Origin: Acidobacteriota bacterium
GTDB taxonomy: Bacteria > Acidobacteriota > Vicinamibacteria > Vicinamibacterales > UBA2999
DNA: 64,000 nt
Reading direction: 5' to 3'
NCBI GenBank assembly: GCA_030650395.1
Contig: JAUSDY010000176.1
Coordinates: 124,001-188,000 of the forward strand
Below the pieces are notes generated by a model, which saw nothing but the letters and a program-made list of their open reading frames with translations, did not search any database and was not told the DNA's origin. Positions 9,417 to 19,049 of this stretch are shown here, piece by piece; position 1 is the stretch's first letter; each line of letters begins with the position of its first letter. Both the position numbers and the translations under genes were made by a program.

Positions 9417-10078
9417 CGTGTGTCCGTTCCTGCCTTGCCTCCGAGCACGCCCCGCAACTTTCGCAACGCCCTGAACAAGTGCACGCGCACCGTCGCCGGT
9501 CTCATGCCGGTGGCGGCGCTGATCTCGGCCGGCGTCCGCTCGTCGAGGTGACAGAGCGTGAACACCAGGCGCTGGCGGTCGGGGAGCGAGGCCACCGCCT
9601 CGGTCACCTCGCTCCATCGTTCTTTCGCCAGCAGGCGCCGCTCGTGCGACACCTCGTTACCGGCGATTTGCTCGACGGGCCACCCGTTCTCTTCATCCGT
9701 CGAGTGGCTGATCCAGCGCTGCTGGCGCGCCCGCGCCTTGAGGCGATCGAGCGATGCGTTCACCAGGATGCGCGTGAACCAGACATCGAACGGCAACTCG
9801 CTCCGGTACTGCTCGATGTGCATGAACACCTTCACGAAGGCATCCTGCACCGCTTCATCGGCGTCGGCCGCGTCGCGCAAGTACTGAAACGCGACCCGCA
9901 GGGCCCGGCGCTGCAGCAGCAAGACCAGGCCGTCGAACCGCTCTCGCGCCGCGTCGCGCTCGCCGCGCCCGACGAGTCCCTTGATCTCAGCCGCAAGTAC
10001 AGACGCGGGCGAGGGGTGGGCGCTCGTCGCTGGACGAGGCGCCGGGACAACGACGTCGAGGTTGGTCTGTCCTGCCAT
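9413..10078 (-). CDS. ECF-type RNA polymerase sigma factor
   Basis: A 221-residue sigma-70 family protein. Region 2 is seen around residues 55-120 (AFQYLRDAADADEAVQDAFVKVF, then FDVWFTRILVNASLDRLKAR), matching the core-binding and -10-recognition parts. Region 4 lies near residues 155-212 (LPDRQRLVFTLCHLDERTPAEIS, then MRPATVRVHLFRALRKLR), a helix-turn-helix for -35 recognition. No region 3 lies between, which defines the ECF class. A Pro/Ala-rich 40-residue N-terminal extension is present. The gene is first in a unit with a membrane protein and ispH. A perfect 8-bp hairpin lies just upstream at 10088-10107. Confidence 0.92.
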   Translation of the reverse strand: MAGQTNLDVVVPAPRPATSAHPSPASVLAAEIKGLVGRGERDAARERFDGLVLLLQRRALRVAFQYLRDAADADEAVQDAFVKVFMHIEQYRSELPFDVWFTRILVNASLDRLKARARQQRWISHSTDEENGWPVEQIAGNEVSHERRLLAKERWSEVTEAVASLPDRQRLVFTLCHLDERTPAEISAATGMRPATVRVHLFRALRKLRGVLGGKAGTDTR

Positions 10079-10087
10079 GTGTTACAG

Positions 10088-10107
10088 AAACGGCCGTGAG
10101 GCCGTTT
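10088..10107. repeat. Perfect 8-bp inverted repeat upstream of the sigma gene
   Basis: AAACGGCC and GGCCGTTT are separated by GTGA, 10 bases upstream of the ECF sigma start. The position is in the leader or promoter region of the minus-strand unit, so it could be an operator or a leader hairpin. No run of T follows on the minus strand as a simple terminator would need. Confidence 0.4.
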
Positions 10108-10146
10108 ACCTAGTGTAGCAGGACGGGCCCAAACCCGCGTACGTTA

Positions 10147-10176
10147 TTGACTTAGCGGCTTTGCCATCTGTACCAT
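10147..10176 (+). promoter_or_regulatory. Possible sigma-70-type promoter for pckA
   Basis: TTGACT at 10147-10152 is followed after 18 bases by TACCAT at 10171-10176. These are 5/6 and 4/6 matches to the classical -35 and -10. It would give a leader of about 45 bases ending in the GGAG at 10217-10220 before the pckA ATG at 10229. Prediction from pattern only. Confidence 0.35.
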
Positions 10177-10228
10177 CAATGATTCCTATGCGGCTGGCAG
10201 AGTGGGGCCGGTTTTTGGAGTCATATTC

Positions 10229-11821
<1,593 letters not shown>

Positions 11822-11823
11822 CG

Positions 11824-13323
11824 GTGTCTGACACCGGCGACCCGCAGGGGGTGTCAAACACCTTTGAAGCTGTCATCGGGCTGGAGATTCACGCCCAGCT
11901 GATGACGGCGACCAAGATTTTTTGCGGCTGTTCGACGGCGTTCGGCGCCGCCCCCAATGCGCACACCTGCCCGGTGTGTGCCGGGCTGCCTGGCGCGCTG
12001 CCGGTCCTCAACCGCCGTGCCGTTGATCTGGCCGTGACCGCGGCGCTCGCGCTCGGTTGCGAGGTGCAGGAGCGGTCGGTCTTCGCGCGCAAGAACTACT
12101 TTTATCCGGACCTGCCGAAGGGCTACCAGATCTCCCAGTACGAACAGCCGCTTGCGACGGGCGGCGGCTTGCAGCTGCCCCGCCTCCGCCAAGGCTCCGG
12201 CGAGGCAGGCTCGATGGGTGGGAAGTTCGTGAAGCTGACCCGCATCCACATGGAAGAGGATGCCGGCAAGTCGCTGCACGAGGGCTTCGCGGATTCGGAT
12301 CGCAAGACCTACCTCGATTACAACCGCAGCGGCGTGCCGCTGGTCGAGATCGTGACCGAGCCCGACCTGCGATCGGCCGAGGAAGCGGCGGTGTTCTTCG
12401 AGACGCTCCGCCAGATCCTGGTCTGGCTCGGCGTGAACGACGGCAATATGGACGAAGGCAGCCTCCGCTGCGATGCCAACGTGTCCGTGCGCCGGCGCGG
12501 CGAGACGAAGCTCGGGACCAAGACCGAAGTCAAGAACGTCAATTCGTTCCGCTATCTCGAGAAGGCGATTCACTACGAAATCGGCCGTCACATCGACGTC
12601 ATCGATCACGGCGGCCGCATCGTGCAGGAGACGCGGTTATTCGACGCGGCACAGGGCAAGACCTATTCGATGCGCAGCAAGGAAGAGGCGCACGACTATC
12701 GCTACTTTCCCGAGCCGGACCTGCCGCCGCTCGTGGTTGACGCCGAACGCCGTCAGGTGATCGCGCGCACGCTGCCGGAGCTGCCCGAGGCGCGGAGGCG
12801 CCGGTTCATCGAGCAGTACGCGATTCCGGAATACGACGCAGCCCTGCTCACGCAGACCCGCGGCGTCGCGGAGTACTTCGAAGAGACCGCGCGCGTCTCG
12901 GGCAACGCCAAGGCGTCGAGCAATTGGGTCATGGGCGAGATCCTGCGGGCGATGAAAGACAACGGCGTCGCGATCGAGGCGGTGCCGATCACTCCAGCCG
13001 CGCTCGCGGGCCTCATCGCCATCGTCGACCGCGGCACGATCAGCTCGACCGTCGCAAAAGAGGTGTTCGCAACGATGTACGAGACCGGGCGCGAGGCCGG
13101 CGACATCGTGACCGCCGGCGGGCTCGCGCAGATCTCCGACAGCTCGAGCCTCGAGCCGATCGTGCACAAGGTCGTCGCGGCGCACCCGGATGTCGTGGCC
13201 GAGATTCGTGCCGGGAAGGATCGCAAGTTCCAGTTCCTGGTCGGGCAAGTGATGAAAGAGACCAAGGGTAAGGGCGACCCGAAGATCGTCACCGACTTGC
13301 TGCACGCCGTCATCGGCGGTTAA
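11824..13323 (+). CDS. gatB: Aspartyl/glutamyl-tRNA(Asn/Gln) amidotransferase subunit B
   Basis: GatB activates misacylated Glu-tRNA(Gln) or Asp-tRNA(Asn) and receives ammonia from GatA. The 499-residue protein has the GatB signature blocks: VIGLEIHAQL, CPVCAGLPGALPVLN, KNYFYPDLPKGYQISQYE, LTRIHMEEDAGK and DYNRSGVPLVEIVTEPD. It also has the cradle-domain motif NVSVRRRGETKLGTKTEVKN and the C-terminal YqeY-like tail. The start is GTG, two bases after pckA. Between LATGG and KLTRIHMEED a GC-rich palindrome adds roughly eight or nine residues (RLRQGSGEAGSMG) compared with the usual loop length. gatA and gatC are not in this window. Confidence 0.95.
   Translation: MSDTGDPQGVSNTFEAVIGLEIHAQLMTATKIFCGCSTAFGAAPNAHTCPVCAGLPGALPVLNRRAVDLAVTAALALGCEVQERSVFARKNYFYPDLPKGYQISQYEQPLATGGGLQLPRLRQGSGEAGSMGGKFVKLTRIHMEEDAGKSLHEGFADSDRKTYLDYNRSGVPLVEIVTEPDLRSAEEAAVFFETLRQILVWLGVNDGNMDEGSLRCDANVSVRRRGETKLGTKTEVKNVNSFRYLEKAIHYEIGRHIDVIDHGGRIVQETRLFDAAQGKTYSMRSKEEAHDYRYFPEPDLPPLVVDAERRQVIARTLPELPEARRRRFIEQYAIPEYDAALLTQTRGVAEYFEETARVSGNAKASSNWVMGEILRAMKDNGVAIEAVPITPAALAGLIAIVDRGTISSTVAKEVFATMYETGREAGDIVTAGGLAQISDSSSLEPIVHKVVAAHPDVVAEIRAGKDRKFQFLVGQVMKETKGKGDPKIVTDLLHAVIGG
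12182..12206. repeat. Intragenic GC-rich palindrome in gatB
   Basis: GCCTCCGCC and GGCGAGGC form an 8-bp stem with one bulged base around the loop AAGGCTCC. It is read in frame as part of GatB and sits in a surface loop between conserved motifs. It looks like an in-frame insertion of a REP/RIP-like element. Confidence 0.5.
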
Positions 13324-13325
13324 TC

Positions 13326-15734
13326 ATGTGGATCAGGGCGGCGGGTCTCTACCTCGTCTCCGCCGTCCTCGTGACCTGGCCGCTCGCCATTCAACTGACA
13401 TCTCGCCTCGGCGCACTCGAAGGCGCCGGCGATCCGTACCTCAACTTGTGGATTCTCGGGTGGGGCATGGACGCCTGGGTGTCGGATCCGCTCGCCATCT
13501 TGAGTGGCCGGGTGTTCGACGCCAACATTTTTCATCCCGCTGAAGGCGCGCTGACCTACTCGGATCATCTGCTGTTGCAGTCGCTGGTGATGGCGCCGCT
13601 CTATGCGATCACCGGCAACCTGGTGCTTTGCTACAACGTGTTGCTGTTGCTGTCGATCGCGGCCAGCGGGCTGGCCATGCACCTGCTCGTGCGGAGCGTG
13701 ACGGGCTCGACGGCGGCGGCATTCGCGGCCGGCCTCGCCTGGGCGTGCTGGCCGTATCGCACCGCTCACTTATTACACCTGCAATTGCAGTCGCTGTATT
13801 TCCTGCCGCTCGCGTTGTGGGCGCTGCATCGAGTGGTTGCCGCGCGTGGTTGGAGGGATGCGGTGCTCCTCGGGGTCTTCGCGGCGCTACAGGCCATCTC
13901 ATCGGTCTATTACGGCGTGATGACGGCGATCGCGCTCGCGGCTGCCGGCGGCGCGCTGGCCGTGACGACAGGGCAGTGGCGAAGCTGGCGCCTGTGGTCC
14001 CGTCTGGCCGCGAGCGCGGTAATCGGAGCGCTGCTCGTGGCGCCGGTCGCGTGGCCGTATTGGCGGACGCAGCAGCGCGAAGGGTTTGGCCGCAATCTCT
14101 TCGAAGCCGCGGCTCACGCGGCGTCGGCGCAAAGTTATACGCAAGTGCCGCCCGACAATCTTCTCTACGGGCGCACCGGAGTGATGACGCCACGCGCCCC
14201 GGTGGCAGGGGCGCGCGATCGACGCCACGTCGAGCATCAGATGTTTCCCGGCCTGATCATTTCGGGGCTCGCGTTGGTTGGACTTTGGCGCGTGCGGCGC
14301 AGCGATGCCCGCCCGCTCGCTGCGTCGGCGGCCGTGCTCGTGGTCACCGGCGTCGTGCTCTCGCTCGGGCCGGAGGGCGTCAGGACGGTCTACTCGTGGT
14401 TTGCCGGCGTCGTGTTCGGCTTCCAGGCGATTCGAGCGCCTGCGCGCTTCGCCGTGGTGGCAATGGCAGGCCTCTGCCTGCTCGCGGGGATTGCGGTGGC
14501 ACGAACGCGATTCCGGCCGTCGATCGTGACCGCGGTTGCCGCGTTGATGATGCTGGAGTACGCGAACGCCCCCTTGACGTTCGTGCCGCTCCCCGCCACG
14601 TCAACAGAGGCCGGCCGCTGGCTGCAGTCCGCGGCGTCGCCGGGCGCCGTGCTGTATCTGCCGCTCGGCGTCGATCGCGAAAACTCGCTCTTCATGGTGC
14701 AGTCGCTCGAACACAAGCGTCCGATCGTGAACGGCTACAGCGGCCAGCGCCCGTCGTTCTTCACGACATTCGTGGATGCATTTGCCGACCCGGCTTCGAT
14801 CGAGGCGCGTGCGGTCTTGAAAGACGCCGCGGTGCGCTATGTGGTGAGCCCCGGTCCGATCGCAGGCGCCGGTGATCCGTCATCGCCGTTTGTGGAACGC
14901 ACTCGCGTGGCCGACGGTGTGATTTACGAATTGGTCTGGACTCCAGAGAGCGAGGCCGCACTGGAAGTCGCCGAGGTGTCGGCGCCACCGCCACCGGGTG
15001 CGCTGCCGTTCGCGGCCGGCGAGACAGCGACATACGAGGCGGAATGGCTGAGCGGGCCGCTCGACATACCGGCCGGCACCATCACGCTTCGGGTGCGAGG
15101 CGGGTCTGCCCCAGGCGGGTCTAAAGACCCGCCTCTACATCTCGCTGATTCCGAGCGCGCTCCGGCGTGGGTGTTCGAGGCGACGATGGACACGGCCGGA
15201 TGGGTGTCGCGCTTCTTCGAGGCGCACGATCGTTTTGAAACGAGCGCCGATCCACAGCTCAAGCCCCTCACCCACGTCCGCAAGATCCGCGAAGGCGGGC
15301 GCGCCGTCGATCGCGCCTACGTCTTCGACCACGAGGCACGTCGCGTGCGCTCGGGCGGCACGCTCGCCGAAGCCGGCAGCGCCACGGCGATGGCGTTGCC
15401 GCTTTCCGCGGGGTCGCTCGATACGCTGACCGCGCTCTGGTATATCCGCGCGCTGCCGCTCGCACCGGGGCTCGAGGTCGTGCTGCCGGTCAACGACGGG
15501 CGGCGCGGACTCGTCGTGACCGTGCGCGTCGGCAACCGCGAACGCATCGAGGTGGGAGGCCGCAGCGAAGAGGCGTTCCGCGTCGAGCCGCGGATTGTCG
15601 CGCGGGTCGAGCGCCGGCAGCCGATCGAGGCAACGATCTGGGTGAGCGCCGATGCGCGGCGCCTTCCGCTCGTCGCCGAAGTCGCCGCCGGATTCGGCCG
15701 CATCCGGCTGAAGCTAGTAAACTACCGTCCGTGA
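13326..15734 (+). CDS. Polytopic membrane protein fused to a DUF3108-like periplasmic domain
   Basis: Residues 1 to about 420 are strongly hydrophobic with about ten membrane helices and resemble GT-C-type membrane glycosyltransferases, including an early acidic segment (EGAGDPYLNLW) and an FRAPARF-like loop (FQAIRAPARFAVV). A soluble domain follows, rich in LPLGVDRENSLFMVQSLEHKRPIVNGYSG. The last 230 residues, starting at FAAGETATYEAEWLSGPLDIPAG, match the pattern of DUF3108 domains: Y-E-x-x-W, an A-G-T strand, LPVNDGRRGL, and a closing EPRI segment. Such domains normally occur as separate small secreted proteins. It starts four bases after gatB and overlaps ftsE as GTGA. Function is unknown; lipid-linked sugar transfer to the envelope is a guess. 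Confidence 0.7.
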   Translation: MWIRAAGLYLVSAVLVTWPLAIQLTSRLGALEGAGDPYLNLWILGWGMDAWVSDPLAILSGRVFDANIFHPAEGALTYSDHLLLQSLVMAPLYAITGNLVLCYNVLLLLSIAASGLAMHLLVRSVTGSTAAAFAAGLAWACWPYRTAHLLHLQLQSLYFLPLALWALHRVVAARGWRDAVLLGVFAALQAISSVYYGVMTAIALAAAGGALAVTTGQWRSWRLWSRLAASAVIGALLVAPVAWPYWRTQQREGFGRNLFEAAAHAASAQSYTQVPPDNLLYGRTGVMTPRAPVAGARDRRHVEHQMFPGLIISGLALVGLWRVRRSDARPLAASAAVLVVTGVVLSLGPEGVRTVYSWFAGVVFGFQAIRAPARFAVVAMAGLCLLAGIAVARTRFRPSIVTAVAALMMLEYANAPLTFVPLPATSTEAGRWLQSAASPGAVLYLPLGVDRENSLFMVQSLEHKRPIVNGYSGQRPSFFTTFVDAFADPASIEARAVLKDAAVRYVVSPGPIAGAGDPSSPFVERTRVADGVIYELVWTPESEAALEVAEVSAPPPPGALPFAAGETATYEAEWLSGPLDIPAGTITLRVRGGSAPGGSKDPPLHLADSERAPAWVFEATMDTAGWVSRFFEAHDRFETSADPQLKPLTHVRKIREGGRAVDRAYVFDHEARRVRSGGTLAEAGSATAMALPLSAGSLDTLTALWYIRALPLAPGLEVVLPVNDGRRGLVVTVRVGNRERIEVGGRSEEAFRVEPRIVARVERRQPIEATIWVSADARRLPLVAEVAAGFGRIRLKLVNYRP
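15098..15134. repeat. Intragenic palindrome with a direct repeat
   Basis: AGGCGGGTCT occurs at 15098-15107 and again at 15113-15122. The second copy pairs with AGACCCGCCT at 15125-15134 across two bases, a perfect 10-bp stem. It is translated in frame in the DUF3108-like part as GGSAPGGSKDPPL, which looks like inserted sequence between family strands. Confidence 0.6.
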
Positions 15735-16399
15735 TCGAGACGCACGGCCTCGGCAAGGTGTACGGCCGCGGGCTCTACGCCCTGCGCGACCTCACGCTCA
15801 CGATCGACAAGGGCGAGTTCGTGTTTCTGACCGGCCCGAGCGGCGCCGGCAAGAGCACCTTACTGCGCTTGCTGCTGCTGCAGGAGCGCCCGACCGAAGG
15901 CGAGGTGATCGTCGGCGGACGCAACCTGGCGCGCCTGTCGCAAACCGAGGTGCAGGCCTACCGCCGAACCGTCGGCTTCGTGTTCCAGGACTTCAAGCTC
16001 ATTACGTCCAAGACCGTATTCGAGAACGTGTCGTTCGCGCTGCGCGTGCTCGGGCTGCCCGTCGAGCAGCAGCGCCGCCGCACCTATCAAGTGCTCAAGT
16101 GGGTGGGCCTGCAACATCGATTGAATTCGCTGCCCGAAGAGCTCTCTGGCGGCGAGCAGCAGCGCGTCGCGATCGCACGGGCGCTCGTCAACGAGCCGCA
16201 CCTGGTTCTGGCCGACGAACCGACCGGCAATCTCGATCCCGATCTGTCGCTCGAGATCATGAACCTGTTCCGCGAGATCAACGCCGGCGGCACCACGGTG
16301 GTGGTCGCCACCCACGATCGCGAGTTGATCAAGTGGGTCGGCCGCCGCGTCGTGCAGCTCGAACAGGGCCGGCTCGCCGGCGCCGAGGTTCCCCAGTGA
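15731..16399 (+). CDS. ftsE: Cell-division ATP-binding protein FtsE
   Basis: FtsE is the ATPase of the FtsEX complex, which couples divisome assembly to septal wall hydrolase activation at the inner membrane. The 222-residue protein shows the Walker A GPSGAGKSTLLRLL (about 36-49), a Q-loop region FVFQDFKLI, the ABC signature LSGGEQQRVAIARAL (about 137-151), the Walker B LVLADEPTGNLDP and the switch histidine in VVVATHDREL. Size and the adjacent ftsX identify it among ABC ATPases. Its GTG start overlaps the upstream stop (GTGA), and its own stop overlaps ftsX the same way. Confidence 0.95.
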   Translation: MIETHGLGKVYGRGLYALRDLTLTIDKGEFVFLTGPSGAGKSTLLRLLLLQERPTEGEVIVGGRNLARLSQTEVQAYRRTVGFVFQDFKLITSKTVFENVSFALRVLGLPVEQQRRRTYQVLKWVGLQHRLNSLPEELSGGEQQRVAIARALVNEPHLVLADEPTGNLDPDLSLEIMNLFREINAGGTTVVVATHDRELIKWVGRRVVQLEQGRLAGAEVPQ

Positions 16400-17283
16400 C
16401 CGTCGTCGGCTACGCCTTCGACGAAGGGTGGACGAGCGTCCGGCGGGCGGGAAAGTCGGCCGTCATTTCAATCGGGACCATCGCGATCGCGTTCGTGACG
16501 CTGGGCGGGTTCCTGCTGATCTCCGTGAACGTGCAGCGCGCGCTGGATCGTTGGCTCGAGGCCGCCGAGTTGTCGGTGTATCTGCAGGATGCGATCACGG
16601 ACGATGCGCGTGCCGCGCTGGAATCGTACCTCGCGTCGCAACCTGCCGTGCTGGCCGTGGAATTCATGTCGAAGTCACACGCGCTGGAACGGTTTCAGAA
16701 TGACTTTCCCGAGCTGGCCGATGTGACGGCGTCGCTGTCGGATAACCCGTTCCCGGCCGCGTTGGAGGTGCGCCTGCAAACCGGGCAGTTCGCCACGGAC
16801 ATGGCCGACGAGTTAGCGCGCACCGTTGCCGAACGGGAGGGCGTGGCCGACGTGCGCTACGACCGCCGATGGCTCGCGCGGCTGCTGGCCATCGTGACCG
16901 GAGCGCGCGTCGCCGGCGCGATCGCCGCCGCGGTGCTGATGCTGGGCGCCGCGTTCACGGTGGCGTCGGTTGTTCGCCAGTCGCTTCACGCGCGGCGTGA
17001 CGAGCTCGAGATCATGCAACTGGTCGGCCCGCCGTTCAGCTACATCCGGGGGCCATCGATTGTCGAAGGCCTGTTGCTTGGGGGCATTGGCGCAGCGGTG
17101 GCCCTCGCCGCCATCGCGCTGGTATTCACCATGGCCGGCCGATCGCTCGAGGCCGACCTGGCCGGCCTTACCGGTGGCGCCCAACTGAGGTTCCTCGGGG
17201 TCAGGGAGAGCGCCATTTTGCTGTTCGGCGGCTTGGCGGTCGGCGCCGGGGCGGGGGCGCTGGCGTCGCGGGCGGTCAAATAG
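16396..17283 (+). CDS. ftsX: Cell-division protein FtsX, membrane permease subunit
   Basis: FtsX partners FtsE; its extracytoplasmic domain activates peptidoglycan hydrolase regulators. The 295-residue protein has a first membrane helix (ISIGTIAIAFVTLGGFLLISV, about 25-45). An extracytoplasmic domain of about 120 residues follows (SVYLQDAITDDARAALESYL to LLAIVTGARV). Three further helices in the FtsX permease domain include the conserved RRDELEIMQLVGPPFSYIRGP loop. The start is the GTG at 16396 overlapping the ftsE TGA. A much longer open frame extends upstream inside ftsE but carries no FtsX homology, so it was ignored. Confidence 0.94.
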   Translation: MTVVGYAFDEGWTSVRRAGKSAVISIGTIAIAFVTLGGFLLISVNVQRALDRWLEAAELSVYLQDAITDDARAALESYLASQPAVLAVEFMSKSHALERFQNDFPELADVTASLSDNPFPAALEVRLQTGQFATDMADELARTVAEREGVADVRYDRRWLARLLAIVTGARVAGAIAAAVLMLGAAFTVASVVRQSLHARRDELEIMQLVGPPFSYIRGPSIVEGLLLGGIGAAVALAAIALVFTMAGRSLEADLAGLTGGAQLRFLGVRESAILLFGGLAVGAGAGALASRAVK

Positions 17284-17365
17284 GCCCTCCTTGGCGAAGG
17301 TGGCTGCCTCAAGCCCTACACTACGTGCGGACTCCGTCACCGGGTGCCACTGTTTGTCGCCCCGT

Positions 17366-17395
17366 TTGACACATGTACGCGAACCCTTCTACACT
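17366..17395 (+). promoter_or_regulatory. Strong-looking sigma-70-type promoter
   Basis: TTGACA (17366-17371, a perfect -35) is followed after 18 bases by TACACT (17390-17395). Transcription would begin near 17402, ten bases ahead of the ATG at 17412. This supports expression of the small gene downstream and its choice of start. Confidence 0.5.
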
Positions 17396-17411
17396 GGCTG
17401 TTAATCCAACT

Positions 17412-17717
17412 ATGTCGAGGGCGAGGAACCGCATCCCGCGCTTGCTATTACACAACGCCGTACCGCCAGGTACGTCGGCCCTCTCTTCGTTCTATCGCGA
17501 AGAGTTTATCAAGCATCACAAATGCTTGCAGGCCCAGCGTGAGTACTACAGCGACCAGGCGATCAACAGCGCAGAAACCGCCCTCCTCAAAATCATCTCC
17601 GAAATGGACCGCCTCTCCGAAACCGCCAACGCCGATCAATTAGTTGCCAGGCTGCTTCGGGAGTTCGACATCGTGACCGGCCTGTCCGGCTGGTCTGAGC
17701 CCGAGCAAGTCCACTAA
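17412..17717 (+). CDS. Hypothetical small protein
   Basis: A 101-residue protein with no family that I recognise. It begins with a basic stretch (MSRARNRIPRLLLHNAVPPG). It continues with an amphipathic helical part rich in Glu, Lys and Gln, including YREEFIKHHKCLQAQREYYS and NSAETALLKIISEMDRLSE, and ends acidic. The codon usage is less GC-biased than that of its neighbours. Two things support a real gene: a good promoter pattern whose predicted start lies ten bases before the ATG, and non-random helical composition. A longer start at 17373 would fall inside that promoter. It lies alone between ftsX and a glycerate kinase. Confidence 0.45.
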   Translation: MSRARNRIPRLLLHNAVPPGTSALSSFYREEFIKHHKCLQAQREYYSDQAINSAETALLKIISEMDRLSETANADQLVARLLREFDIVTGLSGWSEPEQVH

Positions 17718-17798
17718 GCAAGGCATACTAAGTAGTAATTTCTGGCCCGCACGCTCCCGACACTAAGACAAGACCTCCAACAAATCATCCGCAGCGGC

Positions 17799-19049
17799 GT
17801 GGCTGCCGTCAGTGCGCGCCGCGTCGTCGAGCGCGCGATGGCCGACACCGCCTTGTCAGATCTTCTGACGAGCCGGCCGTTGCACGTCATCGCGGTAGGG
17901 AAGGCGGCAGCCGGTATGGCCGCCGCATTTGTGGTGGTGCCGCACCTCTCTATCAGGCAGGCGTTGGCGATCGGCACTCACAAGCACGAGCCGATGCCGC
18001 CTCAGATGGAGTGGCTGGCGTCCAGCCATCCACTTCCTGACGATCGCAGCGAGGTTGCGGCCGAACGCGCCCTGGCGGTGGTCCACGGCGTGCATTCGGG
18101 CGAGGTCCTTCTCATCCTTCTCTCAGGAGGCGCGTCGGCGTTGATGGCGTCGCCGATCGACGGGATGACGCTCGCCGACAAGATCGGCACCACCCGCATC
18201 ATGATGAACGCCGGCGCTGAGATCCACGCGCTGAATACCGTGCGTCGTCACTTGTCGAAGGTCAAAGGCGGCCGGCTCGCCGCCGCGTGCGTGGGTACCA
18301 CGGTGACCCTCGCGATTTCGGATGTCGTCGGAGACGATCTCAATGCGATTGGCTCAGGGCCGGGCGTGCCCGATCCGACGACGTGGCAAGACGCTGCTGT
18401 CGCGCTCGAACGCTTTGGCGGCGCCGCACACCCCGACCACGTGCGCGCGCTCGTTCGCAAAGGCGTGACTGGAGAGATCGCCGACACGCCGAAGCCCGGC
18501 CATGCGTCTCTGGCCCGTGCCACGGCCCGCGTGATCGGCAGCCGGCGTGATGCCATGGCCGGGGCGGAAGCGGCAGCGGCCGAGCGGGGCTATCATCCGA
18601 TCGTGGTCACAGATCCGGTTATCGGCGAAGCGCGAGACGCCGCACCGAGATGGCTCGAGCACGTGCGGACTGCCGCCGCCGCCGTCGGGCGGCCGGCTTG
18701 CGTGATTTCGAGCGGCGAAACCACGGTGCGCGTCACGGGGCGCGGCACGGGCGGACGGAATCTCGAGTTTGCTCTGGCCATCGCCGGGCTGGTGTCGAGC
18801 ATGCCGGAAACGACGGCTGCCTCGAGCATCGGCACCGATGGCATCGACGGAACCGCTGGTGTCGCCGGCGCGATCGTCGATTCGACGACCATGTCGCGGG
18901 CGACAGCCGCCGGGCTTGAAACGCCAAGCCACTATTTAGCTGCGAACGACTCGTTCGCGTTTTTCGCGTCCCTCGACGATGTGGTTCGACTGGGGCGCAC
19001 CGAGACCAACGTCGGTGATTTACAGGTGATATTGATTGAACAAGGATGA
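17799..19049 (+). CDS. Glycerate 2-kinase (GckA/MOFRL family)
   Basis: The enzyme phosphorylates D-glycerate to 2-phosphoglycerate using ATP, linking glyoxylate or serine breakdown to glycolysis. Family blocks are visible: VIAVGKAAAGMA near residue 30, LLILLSGGASALM near 105, NTVRRHLSKVKGGRLA near 148, ISDVVGDDLNAIGSGP near 173, and the C-terminal MOFRL domain with SSGETTVRVTGRGTGGRNLEFAL and SIGTDGIDGT. The GTG at 17799 is the first canonical start. However, family-like sequence (LRQDLQQIIRSG) continues about 19 codons upstream to a CTG at 17742, just after an in-frame TAA, so the true start may be non-canonical. The stop overlaps the RNase R start. Confidence 0.88.
   Translation: MAAVSARRVVERAMADTALSDLLTSRPLHVIAVGKAAAGMAAAFVVVPHLSIRQALAIGTHKHEPMPPQMEWLASSHPLPDDRSEVAAERALAVVHGVHSGEVLLILLSGGASALMASPIDGMTLADKIGTTRIMMNAGAEIHALNTVRRHLSKVKGGRLAAACVGTTVTLAISDVVGDDLNAIGSGPGVPDPTTWQDAAVALERFGGAAHPDHVRALVRKGVTGEIADTPKPGHASLARATARVIGSRRDAMAGAEAAAAERGYHPIVVTDPVIGEARDAAPRWLEHVRTAAAAVGRPACVISSGETTVRVTGRGTGGRNLEFALAIAGLVSSMPETTAASSIGTDGIDGTAGVAGAIVDSTTMSRATAAGLETPSHYLAANDSFAFFASLDDVVRLGRTETNVGDLQVILIEQG

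Noticed and set aside
15098-15134. Terminator inside the DUF3108 fusion gene
   Set aside because: The stem is perfect but lies mid-gene and has no T tract; the frame continues for 200 codons.
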